From Niebla homalea (lineage: Eukaryota; Ascomycota; Lecanoromycetes; Lecanorales; Ramalinaceae): a stretch of DNA of 64,000 nucleotides. The DNA lies in the NCBI GenBank assembly GCA_019925105.1, contig JAHGAU010000002.1:1488001-1552000 (forward strand). Direction: 5' to 3'. The notes below the pieces were generated by a model. It did not search any database, was not told the DNA's origin, and was given only the letters and a program-made list of their open reading frames with translations. The first letter of the stretch is position 1; the number at the start of each line of letters is the position of its first letter. Positions 1 to 14,000 of the stretch are shown here, in pieces. A program made the position numbers and the translations under genes.

Positions 1-1429
1 TTATTATATCTTATTAACGTATTATATAATTTACGGTTATTTCCTAGGAATTCTAGAGACCGGTTTAAACCTCCGTAAGTAATTTAGAATTTAATTATTA
101 CTTAAATAACTTTTAATTTAATAATTTATATTTTAATAAGAAATATCCCTTTAAGAAATATATACAATTATTTAAGCCTTATTAAAGCATCTTATTTTTA
201 TTATCCTTATTATTAAAATATATAATTCAATTTAATTATTCCGATAATTATTAAGGAATCTTATATATTTATTAATATTAAAATACCCGGAATCGTTTAA
301 CGGGTTTTGAAAGATCGCTTATCCGATATAAGATAATCTTTAGGATTAACTTTATATCTTTAAGGAATATAAGGATATATATAATATTTTAAATTAAATT
401 AAAGAGTTTTATTTATAATATATAGTTTAATCGCTTAAAATCGTTTAATAAGACTTATAGTTTAATTACTCGGAATAGTTTAATAAAACTTATAATTCGG
501 TCAGGTTTAATTATTCGGATTAATTCAAGAAGTTTTATATTTTAATTATTATAATCGTTAATTATTAAATAGTAATTTTATATCGTTTAAGGTAATTAAT
601 TTTTTTTATTCTTTTTCTTTAATTGCTTTAATTTCTTCTATTTTAAGAAAGCGGTTTATATTAATATATAAATCGTATTTTCCTTAATAATAATTTAAAT
701 TATTTAATAATATATATAATTATTTTTTAATTAAGGTTTAAGCTTATTATTAATATAAAAAGTATTATTATTTTTTTATAATTAAGGCGCTTTAAGGTCG
801 TAATTATATTTTTTTACTTCTTAATTTGTAATAATTAATAAGTAATTAATAAATATTAATAATACTTTACCGATACGTACGAACGGGGTCCCCGTATTGC
901 TTAAATATAGTAATAAGAATATCTAAATAAGGGTACCTAAAGGGGGTTATTTAAATACCCTTATTTTTCTTAATTTTAATATTTATTTAATAAGTAAGTA
1001 ATAGTTAAAAATATTCTAAGGATATATAAGAATTTATAGTTTATTGCTTTTATTATATATATATAATATAATAATAATAAAGATCGGTTCTCTATAATAC
1101 CTTTATAATTTTTATTATTAATTAAGGAAAAAGTATAATAAATTATTTATGATTAAATTGTATAATTAAATTGAATTCCTTAATATATATAAGTAAATAA
1201 TAGCCTTTTTAAGATCGTTAAAAAAGATAGGAAGGAATAAAAATATAAAAGTAATAAAATAATAATAAATAATAAAAAGTAATTAAAGATAAACCGCAGC
1301 GTTTATATAAGTTAATAAGATATAGGTGCTATATTATCTTAATCCGTTATACTCTTTTTTTTCTAAGTATATATGAATCGATTCTACCCTTAGTTAGCCC
1401 TTTTTATGTTTTCATCCCTTTATATATCC
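1..1429. other. Unassigned RIP-mutated AT-rich DNA
   Basis: No gene or element could be recognised. The segment is almost free of CpA/TpG and has stops in every frame. Around 400-560 a loosely repeated AT-rich block (variants of TTTAATAAAACTTAT followed by a CGGA-containing stretch) occurs about three times. At 927-970 the 10-bp inverted repeat AATAAGGGTA/TACCCTTATT flanks a short loop, and a CG-rich pocket lies at 860-900. It may be the 5' part of the non-LTR element L4 or a different element; similarity to the other L copies could be followed with confidence only from about 1430. Confidence 0.5.
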
Positions 1430-2185
1430 ATCCGCAAGTTTTATGTCTTCCACGCTCTTCCCCTTTCCAAAAGTTAATATATAATATATTAACGCTTTTA
1501 AGAGTAATATAATATAACGTTTAAAGTAAAGTAATTAAGGTAATATTATGAATATAAGTTTAAAAAAACAAAAAACGTTAATATTATAATAATATAAAAG
1601 TTACCATATAGCCTATATATACGTTTTTCGATTAACCCGGGTAAAAGGTTTTACTTAATATTTAAAAGAAATAAAATAACTTAAATATATTTTTTCTATA
1701 AATAAAAACGAAATACAAATAATTAAACTGTTGGTAATCATAATAGGAATCTATATATATTCCAGATTACGTAAAAAAAGAATATTAAAAAAAACTTAAA
1801 TATTTATAATATATATAACCAGGTATTAATTAATAACATAAAGTTTTATACGATATTATTACTTAAGTCTATTATATTTATATTTAATAAATATATTATG
1901 TTAAGAGACTTTATCTTTTATCATAATATATAAAATAAAAAAAACTATACAATCAATTATAATGAATTAAAGGAATTATTAATAATTATTACGATATCCA
2001 AATTTTTACTATTAATATTATAAAATATTTGTAACGTGGCAACAGTGTATTCAGTATGGGTAATATATGTTGATTAATCAAAAGTCTCTTGGAGGATATG
2101 CTATGTATAAAATGAGTCTGTCCTACACAAAGGACAGTGTCCTGTTCACACCAGAACACCAAAACTATGCTATGTATATGAATAC

Positions 2186-2518
2186 TATTCACAGCTAGCG
2201 CCATCTGCGCGCCGGCGTTATAGTGGTGCGCCATATTGCTGCGCTAAGGTAGGCCGTTAGGCCTTAATAAAGGGCCTTAATAACGGCTTTAATATACATT
2301 ATTTATAAGCCGTAGCTTAACCGGTATAAAGCAGGGTAATTATTACCTTTATTTTAAGTAAAAGCTATATTTTAATTCTTTTTAAATTCTTTAAGAATTA
2401 ATATTATTAATAATTTATTTATTAAAATAATACTTAAATATTTAAATTATAACGTTACGTCTTTTATATTTACTTTTATTAATCTTATTAACGTACCGTT
2501 AACGGAATTAATTTAATA
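2186..2518 (+). repeat. G1 5' LTR (333 bp)
   Basis: Aligns over its full length with the 3' LTR at 17913-18245 and with the two LTRs of G2. The left 75 bp keep their G and C bases (CAGCTAGCGCC, GCGCCGGCG), while the right part is RIP-mutated. Confidence 0.92.
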
Positions 2519-4617
2519 TTTTAATTTTTCTTTCTTATTAAAAAGAAAACTTAACGTTATTATCGTAATAAATATTTAATTAACTTAATAAACCTTAAAA
2601 TAAAAAGGTAATATTTACTTTTTAATTAAGAACCCTTTTATTATAGTTAAATAAATTATAACGGCGGAATACCGCTATAATATTATAAGTTAATAAGCTT
2701 AACTTTTAAAACTATAATTTAAAGTTAATTAACTTAAGGTTAAAAATCGTATTTATTAAAAGTATATATTTAACTATATTAATGCGTAATATAAAAGTTT
2801 ATATTCTAAGACTATCCCCCGCATTAACCCTATTACGGACCTTTATACCGATAATATATTATTAGCGGCTTTTATTTTACCTTATAAAGGTAAATCCTTT
2901 TATTTAAAAAGGCTTAAGTTATATTAAAATAAGTTTAAAAGTAAATATTGAACGTAATTTATTAACTTAAAAAAATAATTTATACTTTATTTTAAGTATT
3001 TTTTTATTTAAAAAAAGGTAATTTTTTATTTAAAGTTTATTTCTTATAAAATCTTTAATTTACCGGATAAAGAAATTAATAAAACAAAATATTAAAAGAT
3101 TAAAAATAAGTTTTTAAACTTAATAATTAATCCGGAAAACCGTTGACTTTTTTATTATAAACGTTTTAAGGATATTAAGTAAGATTTTAATTAAAAAAAT
3201 TACGTAATTTTATAATATTTTAAAAATTATAAAAAAGGATTTATTATTATTATTAAATAAGTTTTATATTTATATATTTTTTATAAAATTTTTATTGGAG
3301 CTTAAAATTAAAATTATTATAATTAATAAAATATTAAAAACCCGGAATAATATCGTAGTAACGGCGATTATATAAAAGAATAATTTAAAGCGTATTATTA
3401 ATAATAATTAAAAAGTTAATAAGGATAAATCCCTTAAAAATAGGGTATTTAAATTTAATTTTAATAACTTAAAGTTAACGTATATTTTTATTAAAAATAA
3501 TTCTTATAATTAGAAGCGTAAAATTATATTTAAAAACTTTAATATTACTTTTAAAGTAAATAAGAACATTAAGTATTATATATATTACGGAAAGGGTTAT
3601 TATATATTTAATTATTTTACCGTTTTATAAAATAAGGTTTTAATAATAAATATAAAATCCTATTAATAAAATAATATATTAGAAAATAATAAAGTTCCGG
3701 CAACGTTTTAAAATTAAAATTAATAAAAAACTAATTAAAAGTATATTTAACTTTTATTATTAAAAATTAAATAAGTTTTTAAAATAATTTTTAATTATTA
3801 AGTGTATTAATTTATATTAAAGCTTAAATAAATTTAATTTTATAAGCGTATATAGTTTAATAAAACTTATAATTAACCTTTATTATTTTATTGTAAATAG
3901 CTTTTCCTAATAATAAATAAATCTTTTATTTTAATATTTATTAATTATAAATTTATAATATTATTCAGTTAATAATTAAGAATAAAAAAAATAATATAAA
4001 ATACTTTTTTACGTTATTAATTAAAGAAGTTTAAACCTAATCCTTAGTTTATTAATTTTACGTATTTTATAAATAACGATTAATTTAATAACGGATAAAT
4101 AACGTTTTAAGGTTAATTTTTATAAGCTATAAATTAATAATATTAATAACTTTAATTAAAATTTAATAAAGATTAATAAAATCTTTATAATTATTTTTCT
4201 AAACGTAATAACAAAACGTTTAAAAATACCGTAAATCTTTTAAAGTAATTTAACGCGTATAAGTACTATAAAAGACTTTATTAACCGGAGCGTTCCGAAA
4301 AAGCTGGATAAATATATAAATATCTTTTTTAATAATATAATTAATATTTTATTTAAATTAAAACAAAAAGATTACGTTATTAACTTAAATAATAAGGAGT
4401 TATTATATTAATTTTTTATATAATTTATTTCGGATAAGGTTAACAGAACTCCGGCGGTATTTAAAGGATATTATAATCCAAAATTGGATTTATTATTTAA
4501 CGTTACTTATAGGCGCTTTAATCCTTTTTTATTTTCAAGAAGGACGGCGGTTTTTATCTTTATATTGATTACCGTAAATTAAATATAATTATAATTAAAA
4601 ATTAATACTTATTACCC

Positions 4618-4780
4618 TGTCACGAGAATGCGGTATGCATGGTGATAAAGTAATAAATGTATGAATAATGCATAGCTATCTAGCTATGTGGGTGCAATAT
4701 AAGTGTGCGTATGCCAAGCAATCGGAACAAGGTAAGCCCGGTCCGTGCCAAGGAATCCTCCCATAGTCTATACCGTAATA
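4618..4780 (+). repeat. Element A left LTR (163 bp)
   Basis: Nearly free of RIP, with CpA retained throughout (GTATGCATGG, GTGGGTGCAA). Same length as the right LTR and as the solo LTR at 24332-24494. Confidence 0.9.
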
Positions 4781-6498
4781 ATATACCCATAAAAAAGAGA
4801 AAAAAGCTACGTTTACGTCGTATTATATCTACTATAAAATATTATAGTTATTAATATGCTTAGTAATAAAGGTAACCGAAAGGAAGCTCCGAGTACATAA
4901 ATCTTATTGATCGGATATATAATTATTAAGAAGTAAAGGGTAATAAAATCGTATATTGAAAAAAATCGAAAAAAGGTATAAGCCGAGTAATTATCGTAAT
5001 CTACCCGGGATATAGTCGTGGTTTTTAATCGAGCTGAAAAGCTTCAAAACGTGATCTCTAAGGTATCCTTAAGTTATATATTAAAGGTTATTACTTAAAT
5101 AGCTTATAAGGACGTTAACGATAGCCTTATTTATTAATGAAATCGTAGCCTTCTTAATAAGTATTACCGAAGTTAACTTTAATATATTTAGGGACGTTAT
5201 TATTAGGGACGTAAAGGAATAGATTAAGGTCGTCGTTATCGATCTCGGCTTAATATGCTGACGTATTTGCGTAATTTACGGTGAAGAGTTTTTAGCTTGG
5301 GTAAAGGCCTTAATTTAAGTAATTATTACGGGGTAGGTAAGGACGTCGATCACGATTAAATCGTTTATCGCGATCGTAGTTATTAATAACTTACTGGGTG
5401 TAAGGTAATAAAGTCGATGGTATCGATTATAAGTAAGTGAATTTATTATAAGTACGGTATTACTTATATTATGCTGCTTACCGGATCTATACTTAAAATA
5501 TAAAGTAATTTATATTACCGTCGCTATTAAAAAAGGGTAAGCTACTTTATAATAATGGCTTAAATTTAATAAAGGCTAATTATAAGTTACCTTTTTAATT
5601 TAATTATTTAATAAGAGTTATAAATTAATTAATAAAGGCTATTATAGGCTTCTTATCTATAACGTCTTTACGTATATACCGTATTTGATTTAATTAATTA
5701 AGGGTCTAGTACTCCGGTATCTTAAACCGAGAAATAAAGGCGTTATAAAGGGGAGCTATTAACTTAATGGTAAACGTTAAGTCCTTACGGCCATTACTTA
5801 AGAGTTCAGATATTTATTAATTGTACGCCTTATTTAATCCTATTAGGTTTATAAAACTAAGGACTATATAATCCTTAATAAGCTTGCCACTTTTTACTTT
5901 AATAAAAGTCTTAATTCTGTTAATAAAGGTATAAACGTTATTAATACCGTCGAAGTATTTAAATTCTTTAATACGGAAACGGTCCTTCTTTAAGGTTATT
6001 AATATAAACATAGATATCTTTTTTAACTTTAACTCGATTAACGGTAAAAGCTCTCGTTAACGTCTTTTTTACCTTCGCTTCTTTAAAAGTAAGCGTTTAA
6101 CTTTAAGCTTAATTACTTTATTAATAAGCTTTTTATTAGCTTATTTAAGTGTATTAAATCTCTTTTTAAAGCTTAAAGTAAAACGCTTAAATATAACTTT
6201 AAGGTCGTTATTAATAAAACCCATTTTTAAAGGCTTCTTCTTTTTAAGCTTTTAAGGTTTTAAAGCAGGTTATAATATTTATCCAGAACGAGTAATACGG
6301 CTTTACTCGTTATTTAACATAAGACGATATGAAGATAACGTTAAAGGGCCTTTTAAAGGGATCGATGAATTGAGTATTAAAAAAGTATATTTAACGCGGT
6401 TATTATAAAAGCTATAATATAGTTAGACCGATTATAGTATATTAACGGTTATATTGAAGCTATAGGAACGTCTAAATTACTAAGCTATTATTATTATT

Positions 6499-6661
6499 TA
6501 TTATGAGAATACGGTATATATAATGATAAAGTAATAAATATATGAATAATACATAGATTTCGAGCTATATAGGTACAATATAAGTATACGCATACCAAGC
6601 AATCGGAACAAGGTAAGCCCGGTCCGTGCCAAGGAATCCTCCCATGGTCCATACCGTGACA
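6499..6661 (+). repeat. Element A right LTR (163 bp)
   Basis: The inner 90 bp carry RIP-type changes relative to the left LTR, and the outer 70 bp are almost identical to it, ending CGTGACA. Confidence 0.9.
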
Positions 6662-9360
6662 TACCCTTAATTATTAAGACTTTTAATCGGTTAGATAATT
6701 TTAAACGGTTTATTAAGTTTAACCTTAAAGATACTTATTACCGGTTACGGATTAAGTCCGGTAATAAGTAAAAGACGGTATTCTATATATATTACGGTTA
6801 CTTTGAGTATTTTATTATACCGTTTAAATTAATTAACGTTTTAATAATTTTTTAAGCTTATATTAACCGTACTTTTATTAACTTTATGAATATAATTTAT
6901 ATAGTTTACTTAAATAATATTTTAATATTTAATAAGAACCTGGCGGATTATTAACGTTATATTTAATAAATCCTTAAGTAATTTTATTAATTTTAACTTT
7001 ACGTTAATTTCAAGAAGTATTAATTTAATATTATTTAAATAAAGTTCTAAAAGTTTATCGTTTTTATTAAAGGGATTTAAATGGATTAAAAGCGTATTTA
7101 AATAATTAAGGATTAATTTACCCTAAAAGCCTACCGGGAAATATAGGTTTTTTTAAGCTTTATAAATTTTTATTATCGTTTTATTTATAAATATTTAAGG
7201 ATAATTAAGTTTTTAATTAGTTTATTTAAAAATAATAAAAAAGGGGAGAAAACTAGCCCGTTAAAGTAAAATAATACGGTAAATACGGCGTTCCGCTGGC
7301 TTTATAAAATATTTATTAACGTATTATTACTCCGTTATTTTAACTTAAAATAAAAAGTATAAGTAAAAATTAATACATTTAATTTTATTATTATAAATAT
7401 TTTATTCTAATAATTTAAAAAAAATTATTAACGCTTAATTACATATTAATCCAGAAAGATAATTTTTATTAAATAGAATTATAAAACGTATAATTAAAAG
7501 TTCCTTATTATCATTATAACGTTTAAGTAATAACGGTATTATTTTTTTAAAAAAAAGCTTTAAAGCTATTTAAGTATAAATGGATTATAATAACCTTTAA
7601 AGGTTTATAAAATAACCGGCGTTAAGTTTACGTTAAGTTAAATAAGCTTTAAAATTTATTAATTATAGCTTTAAAGTATTTTATTATTAAAATAAAATAA
7701 ACCTTATTAATCCTTTTATAAGACGTTTAAATTATAAAAGAATTTTACCTTTTAATATTACCTTATTATTTATATTTTAATCCGATAAGTTAACGGAATA
7801 TTAATAAATACTGGTTATTAATTATTAATTATTATTCACTTTAAAAGGTATTTAAATTATTATCCTATAAAAAGAGATTTAATAATTATTTAAAAGGCCT
7901 TATAAAAAATCCAGGCCGATTAAGTTACTTATTAAGGATTTATAAGTTACCAACATATTTATCTATAAAATTAAGGATAATAACGTAACGCCAACGTATT
8001 CTTATTGAAATGATAACAAAGCTTAAAACCTTAATCTGAATAACTTTATTACTTATAAAGATTATATATATATTCCCCGCAATAAAGCGGTTAAAAAGGA
8101 ATTACTTAATAAATATTATAATAATCCGTTAACGGGTTATTTTAAAGTTAATAAGATTTATAAGCTTTTAACCCGTAAATATTATTAAAATAAGTTACGG
8201 GCTTAAATTAATAACTATATTAGAACGTACGATATTTATTAAAGGATACAGGTACCGTATTATTGCTTTTATAATGAACTTATTTTATTCCCTTAATTAA
8301 TTATACTTTAAAAAGAACTTAATATCGATTTTATTATTAACTTATTTATAAATAAAATTAAAGATAATATTTATAATTCGATTTTAATAATTATAAATAA
8401 ATATATAAAAATAAATAAATACCTTTTCGTTATAAAATAACTCAATATTATTACGTTAATAAACCTTTTCTTTAAAGAAATTATATTGCGGTATAATATA
8501 CCGATTAAAATTATAATTAATTAAGGGTCTTTATTTATTAATAAATTTTAAGGATTAATATATTATTACGCGAAAATAAAGCGTAAGTTAAATATTGCTT
8601 TTTATCCGTAAATAAATAATTAAATAAAACGTTAAAATTAAGGTTTTAAATGATATTTAAAAACTTTCATTAACTTTAAATAAGCGAATTAAGTAAAATT
8701 ATTCCTTTTAATTAAATTTATTTATATAAATTCGGAATACTTAACTTTAAGTTATAGTTTTTTTATATAATAATATATAAATATAATTTAAATATTTATT
8801 TTAAACTTAAAAATAAACTTATAAAAAAGGAGATATTTATAATAAAAAATAGGGTTAAAATATTATATAAAATACAATTAATATTAATAAACCAATAACG
8901 CCGTATTATTAAATTAACTTAAAAAATATATAATAAGAAATATAAGCTAAAATTATATTACATTAATAATTTAATCATATTAAATATTAAAAACTTTAAG
9001 CTAAAATAACCGAATAAAAAGCTTATACCCCGATTTATAAAACTTTTCAAAATTAATAATAAAATTAGAACATAAATATACCGCTTATTCCTTTTTATTA
9101 CTTATTAAATCCATTTTATTATTTATATTTCTTTTTTAAAGTTTTATTATATTTACGCCGGCGATTAAACGGCGGACACTATAATATATGTACCCGAATT
9201 AATTAATAATAAAAAGGAATAAATAATTGAAGAAATTATTAATAAAATTAAAAGTAAAAAAAGTATTTAATATTAAATTAAATAAGTTAATTAAAACTTT
9301 AAATATAATTAATAAATACCGGAAACGGACTTAAAGTATTTTTAAAAATTACGGGAATAA

Positions 9361-11025
9361 TATAACGAGATAATATGAAGTAAGAAAAAACGTAAATAAA
9401 ATTATAACGTTATAATAACGGAAGTTATATATATAATTAATAATTATATATATAATTAATATTATAATTACTTAACCCTTATATATTATCCTTCCGTAAA
9501 ATTATTAAAGTTTAAGCTTTAATTAATAACTTTATTTATTACGGGTATTATATACGTAAATAAACCGGCATTATAATAATAATTGTTTTTATTATAATAT
9601 TATAATTAATAAAAATAACTTTAATAATAACCGCGATAATATTAAAAGATAAAGAAATATAAACATTAAATTATAAACGCTTAATATATTATTAAGTAAA
9701 TAATATTAAGTAAATAAAGCTAAAAAAATAAAATTATTAAAATAATAAAAAATTAATAAGTATATTTATTAAATTTACGTTAACATATTAATAACTTTAA
9801 TAATATTATCGGTTTTATTATTTTTAATAATATATAAATTATAAACGCTTAAAACTTAACGTTATTAATTTTAACGTTTAACGTTAACCTTTAATAATAT
9901 TAACGTATAAAAATAAAAGAATAATTTATAACTTTATATTAACGTAGATTACTTTTTTTTTTCTCGTTTTCTTTTATATATAAATTAATAGTATTTAAAT
10001 TAGATATAAAGATATTATACCGCCCTTTTTCTCTTTTAATTCCGGGTTAAAAATACCTCTTTAATATTATTTATTAAAAAAACTTTTTAACTTAATTTTA
10101 AAATATTATTCTTAGAAGTTAAAGCCAACCTTTTTAATAGCGTTATTAAGGAGGGTATATTTCCTTTTCTTTTTCTTTAAATAGGCCGAAATCCGTATTT
10201 TTTTTATTTTTTTTACCCTTTAAACTATCGGATATTATAAGCTTAAGGTCTATTTTTTCTACCCCGGATATAAAGTTAAAAAATAAGGAAAAATTCCCTG
10301 ACGATATCGACTTTTATAAAAGGTTTAGCCCTCCCGTATTAAGCTGATTTAACTTTTGAACGTTAACGTTAATATATCGTTATTAAATTATAGTTTATTT
10401 ATTTATTCTTTAAACTGGATAATTTCTTTTTCCGCCGTTTCAACGTAAACAGTAAATACTATTTTTTTTTAAAGGATCGATATTTTCCTTTTAACTTTTA
10501 AGGTAATTTCATAAAATACATATTCCGCTTAACCGGTAATAATTAACGTTTAATTAATATTTAACCGGAAGGCTTTAAAATCCTAAAGGATTTTATTACG
10601 TTTCCGTATATACCGGGCTTACGCTTTAATAAATTATATATTGATTAATCGATATTTATATATTTATTAAGTTATCCGGGGCTATAATTAAACCGGGAAT
10701 TATATATATATTAAAGTAATAACGGTTTAACGGCGTTAAAAATACTTACGGAAAAATAACGGGAAAAGTATTATTTATTATAATACTTACGGTAAAATAA
10801 AAGGCCCCGTTAATATAAAAGCTTATCCTTTAAGAAGTAAATCGAATAAGGTATTATTATATGTATTATTAATATTATATTTATATTTACGTTAATAATA
10901 TATTATTATATATATGTTATATTAGTTAAAAATCAGGGTAAACTTATAGATTTAATTAATAAATAAAAATAAGCGGATTATTAATATAAATAAAATATTT
11001 ATATAATATTAATATTACTTATTAT
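9361..11025. other. Long 3' spacer of G1, left part
   Basis: Sequence between the chromodomain remnant and the L1 insertion. It aligns with 26460-27960 of G2 in inverse orientation, so it is a genuine part of the element and not a later insert. It contains the antisense frame annotated at 10150-10605. A TATA-rich near-duplication (TTATATATATAATTAATAA / TTATATATATAATTAATAT) lies at about 9425-9465. Confidence 0.7.
10150..10605 (-). pseudogene. Antisense reading frame in G1 3' spacer (eroded)
   Basis: Read on the minus strand, opposite to gag-pol. The frame is recognisable because the same protein appears in G2 (26715-27165 plus). Shared stretches include F-R-L-N-I-N-(Q)-T-L-I, E-T-A-E-K-E-I-I-Q and I-N-K-L-(Q)-F-N-N. 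Stops fall where CAA, CAG or CGA would give Gln or Arg, the expected RIP outcome. The predicted product is charged and probably coiled-coil. No family recognised. It may be an accessory ORF of the chromovirus or a captured gene fragment. Confidence 0.5.
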
Positions 11026-14000
11026 TGATTGATTGATTGATTGATTTATACTATGGGTCTAGCTAAGTTAATTCCGGCGTTCCTTAATACGCGGCTTTTT
11101 AACCTTATTAATAACCGTAAAAACCTGATATTTATAACGTTAAAGTAAAAACCGGCGTTTATTAAATTTTTACCCTTTATCCTTTAAAGTAAAGGATATT
11201 AACGGCCGTTTAAAAAGTAATAATCTATTTATATATTCTTTATATTTTAATTCCCTTAAGAAAATCCATAATATTACGATTATATCCTTATAAAGGTTAT
11301 TTTTAAATTTATTATTTTTCCGTTTTTTTATATATTTATATTGCTTTAATTTTATATAATACCTTTAAATAACCTTCTTAATACTTACGCGTTTAATATA
11401 TACCTTTTTTATATTATTATTACCGTTATTTCTTTTAAGGACTTTTAATAAGCGTTTATTATTATATTTTTATAACTATAAAAGATACTTTCCGGTTTAT
11501 ATAATTAATATAATCGGTTTTTATTCCTCTTTTTTTTTTATTAATCGGTAACGGGTTTTCTCCGTAAAATCTTTAATAACCTTATTTATCTTTATAACGA
11601 GGTTAAATTATAATAATAATCCGGTGGATATTATAAATTTAATAATTATTTAAATATTTTACTTTATAAATAATATTTAACGGTAATTATAAGTATTAGC
11701 TTTTATAATAAGTCTTAATTTAATTTTTATAAATAAAAAATAAGAAATAAAAATATATATAACGTTTTACTTTTTTTATTTATATTTATATCCAACGTTT
11801 ATCCGACCTCCGGTATATATAGTAAATAAGAAATAAGTTAAATTATTTTTATCCGTCCGGAGTTAAATCGTTAATACGTTATTACCCTTTTTTATAATAT
11901 TATAACGGCGGAAATATTTATTAATAATCTTTTTATTATTAAAAATTAAATAATAATAACTTTAAAGTATAAAGTTTTTATATTTTTATTAACGTTTAAT
12001 TTACTTTATCGTAACTTATAAGGTAATTATTATAGTTTTTACTCTTTAAATCCTTTTAATCTCGGTTTCTTTTATGCTTAACGGGAGTTTATATACGTTC
12101 AAATTAACCTTTAAGATATTAATAAAATTAATTTTTTTCTTAACTTATTTTTACTTTATTTTAATAAGAAAAAGGATAAATATCTTTAATTTATTCCTTT
12201 TAACTTAAAGTTTATTAAGATTTTAACGGATCCGCCCGTTTCCTATTATCGTAATTAAATATATATATTTTTTTAATTTTACTTAAGCGATTATTTAATT
12301 TAATAAAACCTTAATTAACGGTATAAAAACCTTAAATTTTAATACCGGGATAAGGGTTACTTTATAAATATTATTAATTACTCTTAAATACCGGTTTTAA
12401 ACTTTTTATAATATTTAAATAAGCTCCTTTTTATATTTTAGAGTACTTTTAAGTATATATTAAATAGCTATAACGTATATTATAATTAACTTTATTACGG
12501 CTTAATAAATAGTCCGGGCCTTTTATAACGTAGCTTTTTATATTAATATAGTGAGATAAATAAGGCTTTTTTCTTATAAAGTTATTTTCTTTTAAATTTT
12601 TCTTATATAGTCCTTTTAATTAAGCTTTTTATTTACTTAAAAATTAAAGACTTTAATATTAATATTTAACTTTACCGTAATTCTATTTAAGTTTATTATA
12701 ATTATTATATTATATAGTTTTAGGTTTTTAATTATATAAATAAGCTTTTATTTATATAGTATAAATTAAGTTTTATAAGTTTTTATTTATTAAAGGTAAA
12801 CTTTATAAATTTATTTTAATTTTAGATAATTTATACGTATAAAGGTATTATAGGTTAAAAAATAAACGTTATTAATAAAGTTTTTAATTTAAATTTTTTA
12901 TTTTAATTTAACGAGTTTTTTAATTAATAAATTATTAAAAAATAAAAATAATATAAAAAAAATAAGTAATCTTTAAGGAATCCTTATTATAGCGGGCTTT
13001 ATCGGATTTATTTTTTATCTTAAATTAATTAACGTAACTTAATTACTTAAGAAATTCTTTATTTATTTGATTGATTGATTGATTGATTTATACTACGGGT
13101 CTAGCTAAGCTAATTCCGGCGTTCCTTAATACGCGGCCTTTTAACCTTATTAATAACCGTAAAAACCTGATATTTATAACGTTAAAATAAAAACCGGCGT
13201 TTACCAGGCCTTTACCCTTTATCCCTTAAGGTAAAGGATATTAACGGCCGTTTAAAGAGTAATAATCTATTTATATACTTCCTATATTTTAACTCCCTTA
13301 AGAAAATCCGTAATATTACGACCGTATCCTTATAAGGGCTATCCTTAAGTTCGTTATTCTTCCGTTCCTTTATATATTTATATTACCTTAATCTTATATA
13401 ATACCTTTAAATATCTTTATTAATACTTATACGCTTAATATATACCCCTTTTATATTATTATCGCCGTTAACTCCTTTAAGGACTTTTAATAAGCGTTTG
13501 CCATTGTATCCTTACGGCTATAGAAGATGTTTTCCGGTTCGTATAATTAACGTGGCCGGTTTCCGCTCCTCTTTTTCTTCCCCAGCCGGTCTTTATTTAT
13601 TTAATTAAGAAAAATAATATCCTTTTTTTCCTTAAGTTATATAGTAATTTCTAATAATTTATTTTATTAAAAATACTTATAATATTAAAAGAAAGAAGAC
13701 TTATAATATACCTTTTCTTATAATTTTATATTATATATATATTATCGATTAATCCTTTAAGGGCTATTTTTATAAACCGATTTTTTTTTATTTCTATTTA
13801 TTAATCGGGGAAAAGTCTATAATTCTTTATATAATTATTAAGGATCTTCGTTATTATTATCTTTAAGGTCTTCTTTAACGTATAAAGGAATATAATAAAT
13901 TTATAAGACTTTACCTTAAAATAATCCGGTTTAATAAGCTTTTTAAGGATAATTATTTTTATTTCCTTAAATTTATATAAGTGGTAATTAACATTAAAGT

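Larger units (their letters stand above)
4618..6661 (+). mobile_element. Compact LTR element A (2044 bp), no pol detected
   Basis: Inserted in the reverse transcriptase of G1 with 5-bp TSD TACCC (4613-4617 and 6662-6666). LTRs are 163 bp each and end in TGTCACG/CGTGACA. The internal 1718 bp is too short for a pol gene, and no reverse transcriptase, RNase H or integrase motif was seen. A block at about 4978-5050 is shared with elements B1, B2 and C. A frame at about 5000-5110 with an R-A-E-K-L-Q-N-V-I-S-K-V run resembles one in B2. Probably a non-autonomous, gag-like or TRIM-type element using enzymes of another element. Plus orientation is inferred from the A/A+G-rich leader after the left LTR, which B1, B2 and C also have. 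Confidence 0.85.
2600..9360 (+). pseudogene. Gag-pol remnant of G1, RIP-inactivated
   Basis: The ancestral polyprotein can be followed through many stop codons. The gag zinc knuckle at about 3565-3635 appears as Y-x2-Y-x4-Y-x4-Y, i.e. CCHC with Cys turned to Tyr by G-to-A change. Reverse transcriptase begins at about 4500 (F-K-K-D-G-G-F-Y-L-Y-I-D-Y-R-K-L-N) and is cut at 4617 by element A. It resumes at 6667 (N-R-L-D-N-F-K-R-F, K-F-N-L-K-D-T-Y-Y-R-L) and reaches the catalytic box at about 6905 as Y-L-N-N-I-L-I-F, for Y-L-D-D. RNase H and integrase follow to about 8600. A K-L-I-P-R-F-I-K-L-F-K-I block at about 9020 and an eroded chromodomain ending P-E-T-D-L-K-Y-F at about 9180-9350 identify a chromovirus. 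Confidence 0.82.

Noticed and set aside
1989..2234. Minus-strand open frame of 81 codons
   Set aside because: It crosses the L4/M1 and M1/G1 junctions, so it is a chance frame over un-RIPped bases.
11026..11047. Short repeats such as (GATT)n considered as a CRISPR-like or satellite array
   Set aside because: Each lies at the 3' end of a non-LTR copy next to a TSD; they are retrotransposon tails.
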